From Roseburia sp. 1XD42-34 (lineage in GTDB: Bacteria > Bacillota > Bacilli > Bacillales > Amphibacillaceae), in NCBI RefSeq assembly GCF_009917385.1, contig NZ_QWLJ01000008.1, positions 62,001 through 126,000 of the forward strand: a stretch of 64,000 nucleotides of DNA, written 5' to 3'. The notes beneath the pieces are model-generated. The model saw only the letters and a program-made list of their open reading frames with translations, did no database searches and was not told the DNA's origin. Made by a program: the position numbers and the translations under genes. Numbering within the stretch: the stretch's first letter is position 1; each line of letters begins with the position of its first letter. Of this stretch, positions 34,684-43,697 are shown one piece after another.

Positions 34684-34722
34684 ACTGATGCTTTTTATAA
34701 GGAGCCAGTCCCTTTTCTTACA
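34684..34722 (+). terminator. Possible terminator after the GbsR-like gene
   Basis: GGACTG ... CAGTCC stem with an 18-nt loop, followed by CTTTTCTT. Weak. Confidence 0.35.
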
Positions 34723-34926
34723 TTAAAGTAGACAGAAAAAGCTTCGTCAAAATTGGAGATGTCGAATTTATGGGACTAGGTTCTAGTTTTGATTATAGGT
34801 GGACTACTGTTTTAAAGTTTAAGCGCTTTTGTAATTTTGCTGATAGGGATGTAGAGGCTCCGAAGCTGTTTTTATTTCATTTGTTAGTAGTGCATAGGCG
34901 CTGTTCAAGCGAAGGGAGATAGGAAG

Positions 34927-35883
34927 ATGAAACAGGATATGAAAAAAGGGATTAGGCATGCTTCGGTCGGGGAGGCTTATGAAGGCTTTTTATTAATACG
35001 TGAAGCAACCAAAGGATTAACCAGTAATGGGAAACCATTTTTAACGTTAATGCTTCGCGACGCGACAGGAGAAATAGAGGCGAAGCTATGGGATGCTACT
35101 TCAGAGGATGAAACGCTCTTTGTTGCCGAACAAATTGTACGCGTTGCTGGTGAAATTAATCAATTTCGCGGAAAGCCGCAGCTTAAAATTTTTTCCATTC
35201 GACCTTCACAACCAACAGATGAGGTAAAAATAGATGATTTTGTGGAAAAAGCCCCTGTGAATAAAGAAAGTTTAATAGAAAAGTTGACAGAAGCTATTTT
35301 TGAAATGCAAAATCCAAACTTACAAAGAATTGTACGGGCATTTATTAAAAAGTACCAAGAGGAACTACTTTCTTACCCTGCTGCAACAAAGAATCATCAT
35401 GAATATGCATCAGGGTTAGCCCATCATATTGTAAGTATGCTAGCAATAGCTAAGGAAATTCATAAACTTTACCCGGAGATTAATAAAGATTTATTGTATG
35501 CTGGAATTATTCTCCATGATATGGCAAAGATAAAAGAGCTATCCGGTGTTGTTTCTACCACCTACACGATAAAAGGAAAACTGCTTGGACATATTCCTAT
35601 GATGGTGGAGGAAATTGGAACCATGGCGAAAGAAATGGAGATTGAAGGAGAGGAAATTACTGTTCTGCAACATGTGGTGTTAAGCCACCATGGAAAAGCA
35701 GAATGGGGAAGTCCAAAGCCTCCGCTTGTTCGTGAAGCGGAAGTGTTACACTTAATCGACATGCTGGATGCTAAATTGAATATGTTAAATCGTTCGTTAG
35801 AAAAAGTAAAGCCTGGAGAGTTTACAGAGAGACTATTTGCTATGGATAATCGTTCCTTCTACAAGCCATTATTTGAGGAATGA
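34927..35883 (+). CDS. yhaM: 3'-5' exoribonuclease YhaM
   Basis: 318 aa. N-terminal OB fold (about 15-105, [20 protein letters not shown]) and C-terminal HD phosphohydrolase-type domain with HH ([10 protein letters not shown]), [17 protein letters not shown] and IDMLDAKL metal motifs. YhaM degrades RNA and single-stranded DNA from the 3' end in Gram-positive bacteria. The ATG follows GGGAGATAGGAAG. It is separated from yhaN by the GbsR-like gene, a change from the B. subtilis order. Confidence 0.92.
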   Translation: MKQDMKKGIRHASVGEAYEGFLLIREATKGLTSNGKPFLTLMLRDATGEIEAKLWDATSEDETLFVAEQIVRVAGEINQFRGKPQLKIFSIRPSQPTDEVKIDDFVEKAPVNKESLIEKLTEAIFEMQNPNLQRIVRAFIKKYQEELLSYPAATKNHHEYASGLAHHIVSMLAIAKEIHKLYPEINKDLLYAGIILHDMAKIKELSGVVSTTYTIKGKLLGHIPMMVEEIGTMAKEMEIEGEEITVLQHVVLSHHGKAEWGSPKPPLVREAEVLHLIDMLDAKLNMLNRSLEKVKPGEFTERLFAMDNRSFYKPLFEE

Positions 35884-36051
35884 TAGTACAATGTTATACC
35901 AATTGCTCATTAATACGTCCAGAATGAAAAAGCTAGACAAAGTAGAATATTCACTCCCTTCTTGTACGTAGCGAAAACTTTTAAGTACGAAGGTTATTTT
36001 TCCCTCCTGTACGCATATACTTGTACAAGAGACAAATAAGGAGGCGAAAAA

Positions 36052-36252
36052 ATGATACTCGGTGTGCCTTGGTGGGTATTTGTCATGATTTTACTTATTT
36101 TTGTTAGTGGATATATGGCTTTTCGAGGAATGGTTGCTGAAAGAAAAATGGAACATCATTTTATTGAGCAAGAAGGGGAAGTTTATATGGAACGGCTTCG
36201 AAAGGAAAGAGAATTGAAGGGAAGAGGAAATCAAACAAACGAAATAACGTAA
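36052..36252 (+). CDS. yhaL: Sporulation membrane protein YhaL
   Basis: 66 aa: one N-terminal transmembrane helix (GVPWWVFVMILLIFVSGYMA) followed by a charged cytoplasmic tail (EGEVYMERLRKERELK). Position between yhaM and prsA and the WWV..VYMERLRKER pattern fit YhaL of B. subtilis, required for efficient sporulation. AAGGAGGCG precedes the ATG. Confidence 0.85.
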   Translation: MILGVPWWVFVMILLIFVSGYMAFRGMVAERKMEHHFIEQEGEVYMERLRKERELKGRGNQTNEIT

Positions 36253-36292
36253 AGAGGCTAGTGCCAATGGATGGCCTAGCCTCTGTTTTTAT
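36252..36292 (+). terminator. Terminator after yhaL
   Basis: AGAGGCTAG - TGCCAATGGATGGC - CTAGCCTCT followed by GTTTTTAT. Confidence 0.82.
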
Positions 36293-36293
36293 A

Positions 36294-36560
36294 AGATAAG
36301 AAAGGATAAAATTTGTTGCTTTGGGAATACAGGCTTTCCGGAATCGCCACGTCTTGGCGTAAGCGCCCAGCAACTAGGCGACTTCACGAAATCGTCTTCC
36401 GATAAGTCATCATCGGTTCGAGGTTAAGAGGAAGGCCGACTAAAAACGGGCTTGCCGCTCAGGCGTCGGCATACTCCTGTTGCAGGAGCATGATTCCTAA
36501 AACTTCAGTGGATTCGCTCCAGTCACTACGTTGCTAAACGGGCGCTCTGCGCCTTTGTTC
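36294..36560 (+). repeat. Repeat family A, copy 8 (full length)
   Basis: It starts at the yhaL terminator (ATAAGATAAGAAAGGATAAA) and ends CGGGCGCTCTGCGCCTTTGT 10 bp before the prsA stop codon. All modules are present, including GACTAAAAACGGGCTTGCC and the CTCCTGTTGCAGGAG hairpin. It fills the entire convergent spacer between yhaL and prsA. Confidence 0.88.
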
Positions 36561-36569
36561 ATGAGAAAA

Positions 36570-37463
36570 TTATCCTTTTGCTTCTGTATCTTCAGCGTCC
36601 TTTTTCTCTTCATTTTGTTTAAACATATCTTTATACTTGTCGATCTTCACGTCAACATTTGCATCTTGGATAAGCTTATTGATTTTTTCTTGCATTTTAG
36701 CAGGATCCATTTTCTTTGTTAGTAGTTCACGACGTAAATCTTCTTTCACGTCTTCAAATTTCCCTAATTTTTCTTTTTTCTCACGCTTATCATTTACTTT
36801 AATGATATGGAAACCATGTTGTGTTTTTACTGGATCGCTAATCTCATTTTTTTTCATACTGTAGGCAGCATCTTCAAACTCTGGAACCATTTGCCCAGCT
36901 GAGAAGTAACCGAGGTCGCCGCCTTTCTCAGCACTTCCGTCAGTAGAATATTCTTTTGCTAAGTCACTAAAGTCTTTACCATCGTCCAACTTCTTCTTGA
37001 CTTCCTTAGCTGTTTTTTCATCCTCGACTAAAATATGTTGTGCTTTTACTTCCGTATTTTTACGGTCGTACAATTGTTTAAGCTCTTCTTCTTTAATTTT
37101 TACATCTTCGGCAATAGCTTCTTCCTGCAATAAACTAATCTTTATGATGTTACGCAATTCATCTTCACTTCCGAATTGCTGTTCAATAGCCATGTCATAT
37201 TGGTCACCAAGCTGATCTTTCATCTTTTTAATTTCCTCATCAACTTGATCATCTGAAACATCGTACTTATCGCCTAGTACTTCCATGGTTACCAATTCTT
37301 GTAGAACTTTTTCGCCATGTCGATCTTTTAGCACTTCATAAAACTCTTCTTTCGTCACATTTCCTGCTTTCGTTTCAACGACAGATTCGTCATCTCCTGA
37401 ACTACATGCTCCCAGTGCAAGGACACTGGCAGCTAATGTGACAGCAATTGCTGTTTTCTTCAT
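36570..37463 (-). CDS. prsA: Foldase lipoprotein PrsA (parvulin-type peptidyl-prolyl isomerase)
   Basis: 297 aa from the ATG 9 nt after AGGAG (a TTG two codons earlier is possible). Lipoprotein signal with lipobox LGAC. An N-terminal SurA-like chaperone region is followed by the parvulin domain (about 130-225: VKAQHILVEDEKTA, GDLGYFSAGQMVPEFEDAA, VKTQHGFHIIKV) and a charged C-terminal tail. PrsA sits on the outer face of the membrane and folds secreted proteins. Its place next to yhaL is conserved. No terminator is seen on its own strand; family A copy 8 begins right after its stop. Confidence 0.95.
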   Translation of the reverse strand: MKKTAIAVTLAASVLALGACSSGDDESVVETKAGNVTKEEFYEVLKDRHGEKVLQELVTMEVLGDKYDVSDDQVDEEIKKMKDQLGDQYDMAIEQQFGSEDELRNIIKISLLQEEAIAEDVKIKEEELKQLYDRKNTEVKAQHILVEDEKTAKEVKKKLDDGKDFSDLAKEYSTDGSAEKGGDLGYFSAGQMVPEFEDAAYSMKKNEISDPVKTQHGFHIIKVNDKREKKEKLGKFEDVKEDLRRELLTKKMDPAKMQEKINKLIQDANVDVKIDKYKDMFKQNEEKKDAEDTEAKG

Positions 37464-37599
37464 ACTCAAACACTCCTAATCTGCTTGTACAATAATTCTC
37501 CCCTAGCAATTAATATAACATAGAATGATGATAAAAATACAGTTCAATTGATAAATATCAGTAAAAAAATCTTTTTAAGAAAGCTGTATCGGGTAACTG

Positions 37600-37785
37600 T
37601 TACACCATTGTATTCATTACTCGTAAATAGGAGCTGACGAGAAGTATTGTAATCATTATATTAATCACCCGAAACATTTTCCCTTGTTTAAGAACTCCCA
37701 TTTCCATTTTAATACAGAACTTATGTGTTAAAGAATTAAAAATAAGAAATATAATAAATCCATAGATTAGAAAAATGATATTCAT
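37600..37785 (-). CDS. Small membrane protein, unrecognised
   Basis: 61 aa with two hydrophobic segments (about 3-17 and 41-57) around a basic loop (THKFCIKMEMGVLKQGKMFR). A GGGGGGG tract lies 5-11 nt before the ATG, a good ribosome site. I recognise no family; a DUF-type two-helix membrane protein is all that can be said. Confidence 0.45.
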   Translation of the reverse strand: MNIIFLIYGFIIFLIFNSLTHKFCIKMEMGVLKQGKMFRVINIMITILLVSSYLRVMNTMV

Positions 37786-37969
37786 CGTACCCCCCCTTTA
37801 ATATTGAAAGAATACATCAATACTTATCTTTGAAAAGGAATGACGAAAGATTCTTTCCATTTCCCTGTCATTTTAAAATATTATATTCTTTACTGTATCA
37901 AAAGTTTAATCATCTGCATAGGGGAGATTTGTTTTCCTCGTATGATAAATCAATGCCTGTACGAACGGC

Positions 37970-38008
37970 AAAAAAAAAGGATCTGATACCAATCAGATCC
38001 TTGCTTCA
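37970..38008 (-). terminator. Terminator for the DUF3267 gene
   Basis: On the minus strand: AAGGATCTGAT - TGGT - ATCAGATCCTT followed by TTTTTTT. Near-perfect. It lies beyond the family A copy that now separates it from the gene's stop. Confidence 0.8.
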
Positions 38009-38010
38009 AA

Positions 38011-38215
38011 GATAAGAAAGGATAAAATTTGTTACTTTTGGGTACCGATATAACGGAATAGCCATGTCCGGCTTAACCGCCCAGCAACTAGGCGACTTCA
38101 CAAATCGCCCTCCGATAAGTCATCATCGGTTCATTACCTCCCCGTGATTCCTATAAACTTTAGTTGCTTCGTTCCAGTCGCTACGTTGCTAAACGGACGC
38201 TCTGCGCCTTTGTTC
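38011..38215 (+). repeat. Repeat family A, copy 9 (short form)
   Basis: GATAAGAAAGGATAAAATTT start, CCGCCCAGCAACTAGGCGAC and CGATAAGTCATCATCGGTTC, then directly CTTTAGTTGCTTCGTTCCAG and AACGGACGCTCTGCGCC. Like copy 3 it lacks the GGCCGAC hairpin module. It overlaps the 3' end of the DUF3267 gene and supplies its last codons and stop. Confidence 0.87.
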
Positions 38216-38767
38216 CTCATGACCTTGAATTAATATATCTAGGCCATTACCGTCTTCACTACTTTCAATTAGTGATTGCTTTGGTGCTTTCCATAAATAA
38301 CTAATATACAGCAAGTCAATAAAAGCAATTCCAATATTTACAGATGTAAGTAACAATATATAAACGGAATAATGGTTAAAGTAATAACTGGCAACAACTC
38401 CTGGAATGGTTAGTAAAATAGTTGGTGCCAGCGCAACAATGAAATAAGCTTTTTTGGTTAAGTGGTACTTTGTATAATAATAGAATACAGGGAAACACCC
38501 ATTTTTTAATTTGAAAATGATTTTCATGCGTCTATTCATTAATATTAAAGGAAGAATATGCATAGACGAATGAATGGTTGGTAGTAATAGCAGTAAGAGT
38601 AGGAAAGGGATCATACCTGCTTCACTAACTTTTGCTGTTGATCCTTGAGCAATGGTTATCGATACATATAATAAGATAAAGGAAAACAATGTAATCAAAC
38701 TGGACATAAGCACTAATCGATTACGACCAAAATCTTTTAGAAGATTGATGGATTTCCAGCAATTCAT
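38189..38767 (-). CDS. DUF3267 membrane protein with repeat-derived C-terminus
   Basis: 192 aa with five or so hydrophobic segments. An HSSMH motif (about residues 66-70) lies in the second membrane segment, the position where DUF3267 proteins carry an HExxH-like metal motif; the Glu is replaced here, so peptidase activity is doubtful. The last eight residues (EQRRRASV) and the TAG stop are encoded by the end of repeat family A copy 9, so the original C-terminus was probably replaced by the insertion. GGAGGGGAT precedes the ATG. Confidence 0.75.
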   Translation of the reverse strand: MNCWKSINLLKDFGRNRLVLMSSLITLFSFILLYVSITIAQGSTAKVSEAGMIPFLLLLLLLPTIHSSMHILPLILMNRRMKIIFKLKNGCFPVFYYYTKYHLTKKAYFIVALAPTILLTIPGVVASYYFNHYSVYILLLTSVNIGIAFIDLLYISYLWKAPKQSLIESSEDGNGLDILIQGHEEQRRRASV

Positions 38768-39055
38768 TTGGATCCCCTCCGGTTCCTGTTATAAGTTTAT
38801 TTATCCTCCAAGAATCATAGTAAAAATAACTGGAAAAAGCAATAGGTTTTAAGCAGTTTTTTTACTTGTAAAAAAAAGTTTAAATTTTACTTTTTGAAAA
38901 GCAGAAGGAGAATTGTAAGTGCGCACGTTTCGGTAGATTATGATATATTAAAGTTATAATTTTAGATAAACCCCTCTAAATAAAAAGCTTATATAACGGT
39001 TCGCGATCTCATATGTTATCCCGTAATGTTTATTGAACAATAAATTGGTTACCCC
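38768..39055. other. AT-rich divergent spacer
   Basis: No gene. It contains long A/T runs (TTTTTACTTGTAAAAAAA) upstream of the DUF3267 gene and ends where family B copy B8 begins. Confidence 0.35.
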
Positions 39056-39230
39056 ATACGTGCTGTAATACTCCTACTTGAGGAGTTAGTGCACCAAGTC
39101 GAAGTGAAATAACAGTAGCTAAACCATCTGTTTCGCAAGCGAATTCAAGGGGCGCTTCTTACAAATGGCTTCCAAGCCGTGAAGGTAGATGAAAACCTCG
39201 ACTATTGAAGAGTAGCTATATTATACGTGG
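39056..39230 (+). repeat. Repeat family B copy (B8)
   Basis: CATACGTGCTGTAATACTCC, the CTCCTACTTGAGGAG hairpin, AATAACAGTAGCTAAACCAT and a TCGCAAGCGAATTCAAGGGG segment correspond to family B; the terminal hairpin is altered (GGTAGATGAAAACCTC). Confidence 0.5.
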
Positions 39231-39243
39231 CTTTACCTAATTA

Positions 39244-39252
39244 TGCTATAAT
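39244..39252 (+). promoter_or_regulatory. Promoter of yhaI (extended -10)
   Basis: TGC-TATAAT 40 bp upstream of the yhaI ATG, just right of family B copy B8. No strong -35 hexamer. Confidence 0.5.
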
Positions 39253-39290
39253 GAAGTAATAGGCTGGAAAGGGGAGAAGAGGGAATACCT

Positions 39291-39626
39291 ATGAAAAATG
39301 AGGCAGAAACAACTGCTTTTCACTTACATTTACTTTCCAAGATTATAAATATGGAAGCATATCCGTTCACAAAGTTAGTAATTGAGTGTGATATAACGGA
39401 ACAAGAATATAACGAGTTGATTTGTTTGCTTGATGATTTGAATGAACAATTTAAAAGGCAAACAGAGGAAGGATTGTTAGATTTCTCTTCCTTATTAATT
39501 CATTTTGCCGGTATGCTTCATGAAAAATTAGAGCTTCACCAAACTATTTTTGCATTAAAAAAAGAAGGATATTATCCTTCTTTAATGAATGCTTTTTTAG
39601 CAATTATCGAACATATTAAGGATTAG
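39291..39626 (+). CDS. yhaI: YhaI family protein (DUF1878)
   Basis: 111 aa, helical, acidic, no membrane segment. FHLHLLSKIINMEAYPFTKL and ITEQEYNELICLLDDLNEQF fit the DUF1878/YhaI family. In B. subtilis yhaI is next to scoC (hpr), the MarR-type repressor of protease genes; here an opcR-opuA locus follows instead. GGGGAGAAGAGGG lies before the ATG. Function unknown. Confidence 0.8.
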   Translation: MKNEAETTAFHLHLLSKIINMEAYPFTKLVIECDITEQEYNELICLLDDLNEQFKRQTEEGLLDFSSLLIHFAGMLHEKLELHQTIFALKKEGYYPSLMNAFLAIIEHIKD

Positions 39627-39728
39627 CATATAAGAATAACCTGTTTTCAGATGTACATAATTTTTATAGGATGGAATAAGTAAACCCACTGCTCGTTTTA
39701 TCGCTATATTGTGATTTGTTTTCCTATG

Positions 39729-40217
39729 CTAATCCCCCTTCATGTCACGAAATAGGTCTTCCATTTCCTGGTGGAATTCAATAATCTCCAGCAGTCGTTC
39801 TTCTACTTGCCTCCCCTGTATCCATTCTGCTTCACTAGCTTTCATTTCTTTTATTTGCTGTTCTATTTCTAAAAATGAGCTTCTTTGTTGGTGAGCAGCT
39901 TCGACCCATTTGTTCATATAAGATACCATAAGCGCTTTGAATAATTGTGTATGCGCTTTATAAAGGCTTTTTCGCACTCCTTTCTTCCATACTCTTGTAA
40001 CTAAATTTTGATCTGCTAGTGTCCGTATGCTCGTGCTCATCGCTGTTTTACTTTTTCCTAATGCCTCCGCCATATCATCTAACGTCATCGGTTTGTCAGC
40101 TAAATATAAATACGCAAACAGTCTTGATTCTAATGGTGTAAATCCAAACATTTCAATCGTTTTTGTAAATTCTACTAAAATTTTATTGGTTATATGCTCC
40201 GATTGAGGTTTGTTCAT
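39729..40217 (-). CDS. opcR: GbsR/OpcR-type regulator of the opuA operon
   Basis: 162 aa MarR-like winged helix: TPLESRLFAYLYLADKPMTL, DDMAEALGKSKTAMSTSIRT, LADQNLVTRVWKKG, with a helical C-terminal tail. GbsR-family proteins repress compatible-solute uptake genes and respond to choline or to osmotic state. The gene is divergent from opuAA, and a 13-bp inverted repeat lies in the shared upstream region. AGGAGGG precedes the ATG. The opcR symbol is by analogy with the divergent regulators of the opuB/opuC operons. Confidence 0.82.
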   Translation of the reverse strand: MNKPQSEHITNKILVEFTKTIEMFGFTPLESRLFAYLYLADKPMTLDDMAEALGKSKTAMSTSIRTLADQNLVTRVWKKGVRKSLYKAHTQLFKALMVSYMNKWVEAAHQQRSSFLEIEQQIKEMKASEAEWIQGRQVEERLLEIIEFHQEMEDLFRDMKGD

Positions 40218-40327
40218 AAAACCCTCCTAAAACCTTGATATATAAAGGTTACACTAAATCGACGTTTAATAAAACTTAGTCATTGAACAGTATTATGGAG
40301 GATATTGGAGATATATAAAGAATAACG

Positions 40328-40370
40328 TACATATTTTTTGTTCAGTTTTAACTGTATAAAAAATATGTAC
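40328..40370. promoter_or_regulatory. 13-bp inverted repeat between opcR and opuAA (candidate operator)
   Basis: GTACATATTTTTT ... AAAAAATATGTAC, perfect arms separated by 17 bp. It lies about 110 bp upstream of opcR and 27 bp upstream of the opuA -35. AT-rich palindromes are the usual targets of GbsR-type repressors. Confidence 0.5.
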
Positions 40371-40396
40371 AAAACTAAAAGAATTTAAAGTTTGTG

Positions 40397-40425
40397 TTGT
40401 AAAAATAAAATGGTTATAGTTATAA
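40397..40425 (+). promoter_or_regulatory. Candidate SigA promoter of opuA
   Basis: TTGTAA, 17 bp, TTATAA. It gives a leader of about 140 nt before the opuAA GTG. Confidence 0.45.
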
Positions 40426-40573
40426 AGTAAGTAAAAGACATGTTCGGGGCTAGTGGAAAACTATAAAACTTCCATTCCAGTTTTTCGAGGACTTCGTATG
40501 TGTTAGCAATGATCATAAAGTAGTAGTTCGAATGCATGGTCATTGGCTCAATTTAAATAACGAGGTGAAAAGT

Positions 40574-41773
40574 GTGCCGGTAATAGAGGCGAAAAATGTA
40601 TCCAAAATATTTGGAAAGAATCCGAAGCAATCAATCAAGCTGTTGGATAAAGGGTTATCCAAAGAAGCTATATTAAAGGAGACAGGTAATACAGTTGGTG
40701 TCAATCGAGTTTCTTTTGCAGTGGAGCAAGGAGAAGTGTTTGTAATTATGGGGTTATCTGGAAGTGGTAAATCGACACTTGTTCGAATGCTGAATCGACT
40801 TATTGAACCAACAGAAGGTACGATTTTGATTGACGGTGAAGATTTAGTATCAATGGATAAACAAGCTCTGCGTAATGTGCGTAGACAAAAACTTAGTATG
40901 GTGTTTCAGAATTTTGGGTTATTTCCTCACCGAACCATTTTACAAAATGCGGAATATGGTTTGGAAATTCAAAAAGTAAATAAAGAGGAACGCCAAAAGA
41001 AGGCGAAAGAGGCATTGGAACTAGTTGGTTTAGGAGATTATTTGCACCAAAAACCGAACCAGTTATCAGGCGGTATGCAGCAACGTGTAGGACTCGCTCG
41101 TGCATTAGCTAATGATCCCGAAGTATTGTTAATGGATGAAGCTTTCTCTGCGTTAGATCCATTAATTCGAAAAGAGATGCAAGATGAGTTGATGGATTTG
41201 CAAAGTAAAATGCAAAAAACGATTATATTTATTACACATGATCTAGATGAAGCATTGCGAATTGGCGATCGAATTGCGCTTATGAAAGATGGATCGATTG
41301 TCCAAATTGGCACGCCGGAAGAAATTCTAGTGAATCCTGAAAATGATTACGTAGAGAAATTCGTTGAGGATGTTGATCGCTCGAAAGTGTTAACTGCGCA
41401 GCATATTATGAAACGACCAGAAACGGTTAATTTGGATCGTCACGGTCCGAGAGTTGCGCTGGAAAGAATGCGTGAAGAAGGGCTGTCAAGCATCTTTGTT
41501 GTGGATAGCAAACGAAATCTTAAAGGTTATATAACAGCAGATATTGCATCAGATGCATTTAAGTCAGGAGTTACAGATTTAAAGGAGATATTGAAAAACG
41601 ATATTCCCATTGTTGAAAAAGAAACGCCAATGCACGATATTTTTGATTTAATTTATAATTCACCTATTCCAGTTGCAGTAGTTGATAACGAAAAATTAGC
41701 AGGGGTAATTGTTAGAGGGGCGGTCATTGCCGCTTTATCCAGCGAGAATGAGGTGAATTTACATGTTGAATAA
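40574..41773 (+). CDS. opuAA: Glycine betaine ABC transporter ATPase OpuAA
   Basis: 399 aa from GTG, 6 nt after GAGGTG; the longer frame from 40532 lacks a ribosome site. Domains: an N-terminal extension typical of ProV/OpuAA ([19 protein letters not shown]), the ABC domain (Walker [10 protein letters not shown], signature [14 protein letters not shown], Walker [14 protein letters not shown]), then two CBS domains (about 275-395) that sense ionic strength. It drives osmotically activated import of glycine betaine with OpuAB and OpuAC. It overlaps opuAB by 11 nt. Confidence 0.95.
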   Translation: MPVIEAKNVSKIFGKNPKQSIKLLDKGLSKEAILKETGNTVGVNRVSFAVEQGEVFVIMGLSGSGKSTLVRMLNRLIEPTEGTILIDGEDLVSMDKQALRNVRRQKLSMVFQNFGLFPHRTILQNAEYGLEIQKVNKEERQKKAKEALELVGLGDYLHQKPNQLSGGMQQRVGLARALANDPEVLLMDEAFSALDPLIRKEMQDELMDLQSKMQKTIIFITHDLDEALRIGDRIALMKDGSIVQIGTPEEILVNPENDYVEKFVEDVDRSKVLTAQHIMKRPETVNLDRHGPRVALERMREEGLSSIFVVDSKRNLKGYITADIASDAFKSGVTDLKEILKNDIPIVEKETPMHDIFDLIYNSPIPVAVVDNEKLAGVIVRGAVIAALSSENEVNLHVE

Positions 41774-42620
41774 AGTATTAGATGTCGTACCTGATATACC
41801 ATTAGCTGATTGGACTGATAGAGCTACTGATTGGATTACAGATACATTTTCCTTTCTATTTGACCCTGTGAAAGAGCAATTTGAGGAGTTTATGAATTTT
41901 ACGTCTGAGACGTTGATGGAAATTCCTCCACTTATTATTATCCTCGCTGTAGCAATTATAGCGTTCTTTATCTCAGGAAAGAAATTTGCGTTGGCTACAT
42001 TTTCCATTGTTGGTCTTTGGTTGATCTATAATCAAGGATTATGGGAAAAGCTAATAAATACATTTACACTCGTATTGTTAGCTAGTCTTTTATCAGTTAT
42101 TATCGGTGTTCCGATTGGAATTTTAATGTCAAAAAGTAAAATTGCAACAACCATTATTACACCAATCCTTGATTTTATGCAAACAATGCCTGCATTTGTC
42201 TACTTAATACCAGCAGTGGCATTCTTTGGTATCGGTATGGTACCTGGTGTGTTTGCATCATTAATCTTTGCTACTCCGCCAACTGTCAGATTTACGAATT
42301 TAGGTATTCGCCAAGTATCTGCAGAGCTCGTAGAAGCATCCGAAGCGTTTGGAAGCACAGGTGCTCAGAAGCTGTTCAAAGTAGAACTTCCAATGGCAAA
42401 ATCGACCATTATGGCAGGAATTAACCAAACAGTAATGCTCGCTTTATCTATGGTTGTTATTGCGTCGATGATCGGTGCTCCTGGACTGGGAAGAGATGTG
42501 CTTTCCGCCTTACAGCGTGCAGAAGCTGGAGCAGGGTTTGTTGCCGGTATTGGTATTGTGATTTTAGCAATTATTATGGATCGTTTTACTCAAAGTATGA
42601 ACAAACAAAAAGATAATTAA
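41763..42620 (+). CDS. opuAB: Glycine betaine ABC transporter permease OpuAB
   Basis: 285 aa with six to seven membrane spans. BPD-type coupling segment [19 protein letters not shown] (about 195-215), and [21 protein letters not shown] typical of ProW/OpuAB. The amphipathic N-terminus (about 1-60) precedes the first span. The start lies inside the end of opuAA, so the subunits are translationally coupled. Confidence 0.94.
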   Translation: MLNKVLDVVPDIPLADWTDRATDWITDTFSFLFDPVKEQFEEFMNFTSETLMEIPPLIIILAVAIIAFFISGKKFALATFSIVGLWLIYNQGLWEKLINTFTLVLLASLLSVIIGVPIGILMSKSKIATTIITPILDFMQTMPAFVYLIPAVAFFGIGMVPGVFASLIFATPPTVRFTNLGIRQVSAELVEASEAFGSTGAQKLFKVELPMAKSTIMAGINQTVMLALSMVVIASMIGAPGLGRDVLSALQRAEAGAGFVAGIGIVILAIIMDRFTQSMNKQKDN

Positions 42621-42686
42621 CTTATTGGTACCTTTTCTGAGGAAAAGTTTCCATATAATCATGAGTAAAAAGGGGAGTTTTATATT

Positions 42687-43583
42687 ATGTTAAAGCGTTA
42701 TTGGAAACGTCTTGGCTTAGTAGCTGGACTTTCGTTAGCCTTATTTGCAGCTGGGTGTGGATCAGATGATGAAGCTGATTCTGGCGAAGGCTCTTCGGAT
42801 GAAGGGAAAAGCAAAGAAATAGAACTAGTTTATGTAGAGTGGGATTCTGAAATAGCTTCTACACATGTAATTGGTAAGGTGTTGGAAGATCAAGGATTTA
42901 ATGTTAAGTTAACACCTTTGGATAATGCAGTTATGTGGGAAGCGGTAGCTAATGGAGAAGCAGATGGTATGGTAGCAGCATGGCTTCCAGGAACACACAA
43001 AAGCCAGTATGAACAATACGGAGATAAAGTAGTTGAATTAGGTCCTAATCTAGAAGGTGCAAAAATTGGTTTAGTTGTGCCAGAATACATGGACGTTAAT
43101 AGTATTGAGGACTTAGATAAACAAGCAGGTCAGACCATAACTGGTATTGAGCCAGGTGCGGGAGTTGTAGCTGCTTCAGAAAAAGCGGTTGAGGACTATG
43201 AGAACTTGAGTGACTGGACTGTACAGACTTCTTCAAGTGGTGCTATGGCAACTGAGTTAGGCTCTGCGATCGAAAACGAAGAAGAAATAATAGTCACAGG
43301 ATGGACGCCACATTGGAAATTTGCGAAGTATGATTTGAAATATTTAGAAGATCCAAAAGGCTCATTTGGAGAGGCTGAAACCATTGAAACAATGGTACGT
43401 GAAGGGTTAGAAGAAGATATGCCAAATGCATATAAGATTTTAGACCAGTTCCATTGGACAACAGAAGATATGGAAGCTGTTATGTTAGAAATTTCAGATG
43501 GAGCTGAGCCTACAGAGGCTGCTGCAAATTGGGTGAAAGAAAATGAGGATAAAGTTAAAGAATGGACGAAAGGCATAGAGTAA
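42687..43583 (+). CDS. opuAC: Glycine betaine binding lipoprotein OpuAC
   Basis: 298 aa. Lipobox AAGC (Cys24) anchors it outside the membrane. Type II binding-protein fold in the B. subtilis OpuAC order: lobe I (about 45-145, VYVEWDSEIAS to VPEYMDVNS), then lobe II (about 150-290, TGIEPGAG onwards). The aromatic cage that holds the trimethylammonium group is intact: Trp99 (AAWLPGTH), Trp206 (TGWTPHW) and Trp257 (QFHWTTED). AAAAGGGGAG precedes the ATG. It is third gene of the operon, 66 bp after opuAB. Confidence 0.94.
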   Translation: MLKRYWKRLGLVAGLSLALFAAGCGSDDEADSGEGSSDEGKSKEIELVYVEWDSEIASTHVIGKVLEDQGFNVKLTPLDNAVMWEAVANGEADGMVAAWLPGTHKSQYEQYGDKVVELGPNLEGAKIGLVVPEYMDVNSIEDLDKQAGQTITGIEPGAGVVAASEKAVEDYENLSDWTVQTSSSGAMATELGSAIENEEEIIVTGWTPHWKFAKYDLKYLEDPKGSFGEAETIETMVREGLEEDMPNAYKILDQFHWTTEDMEAVMLEISDGAEPTEAAANWVKENEDKVKEWTKGIE

Positions 43584-43636
43584 AACTTTTCATTAACTAG
43601 TTTTGCAGTAGAATATACAAAATTATGTGTTACTAA

Positions 43637-43668
43637 AGCTGATACTTATTTGTATCAGCTTTATATAT
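43637..43668 (+). terminator. Hairpin between the two opuAC genes
   Basis: AAAGCTGATAC - TTATTT - GTATCAGCTTT, followed by ATATATAATT with no T-run. It could be a weak terminator or an mRNA-stabilising hairpin that lowers expression of the second binding protein. Confidence 0.5.
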
Positions 43669-43697
43669 AATTAGAAAAAATATAGGGAGATGTTTTA

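Noticed and set aside
36390..36430. A GGTTCGA/GGTTCGT segment in family A resembling a tRNA T-arm
   Set aside because: There is no acceptor stem, D-arm or anticodon loop at the right spacing, and the segment varies between copies.
42890..43576. Minus-strand frames within opuAC
   Set aside because: Antisense shadows produced by codon bias on the coding strand.
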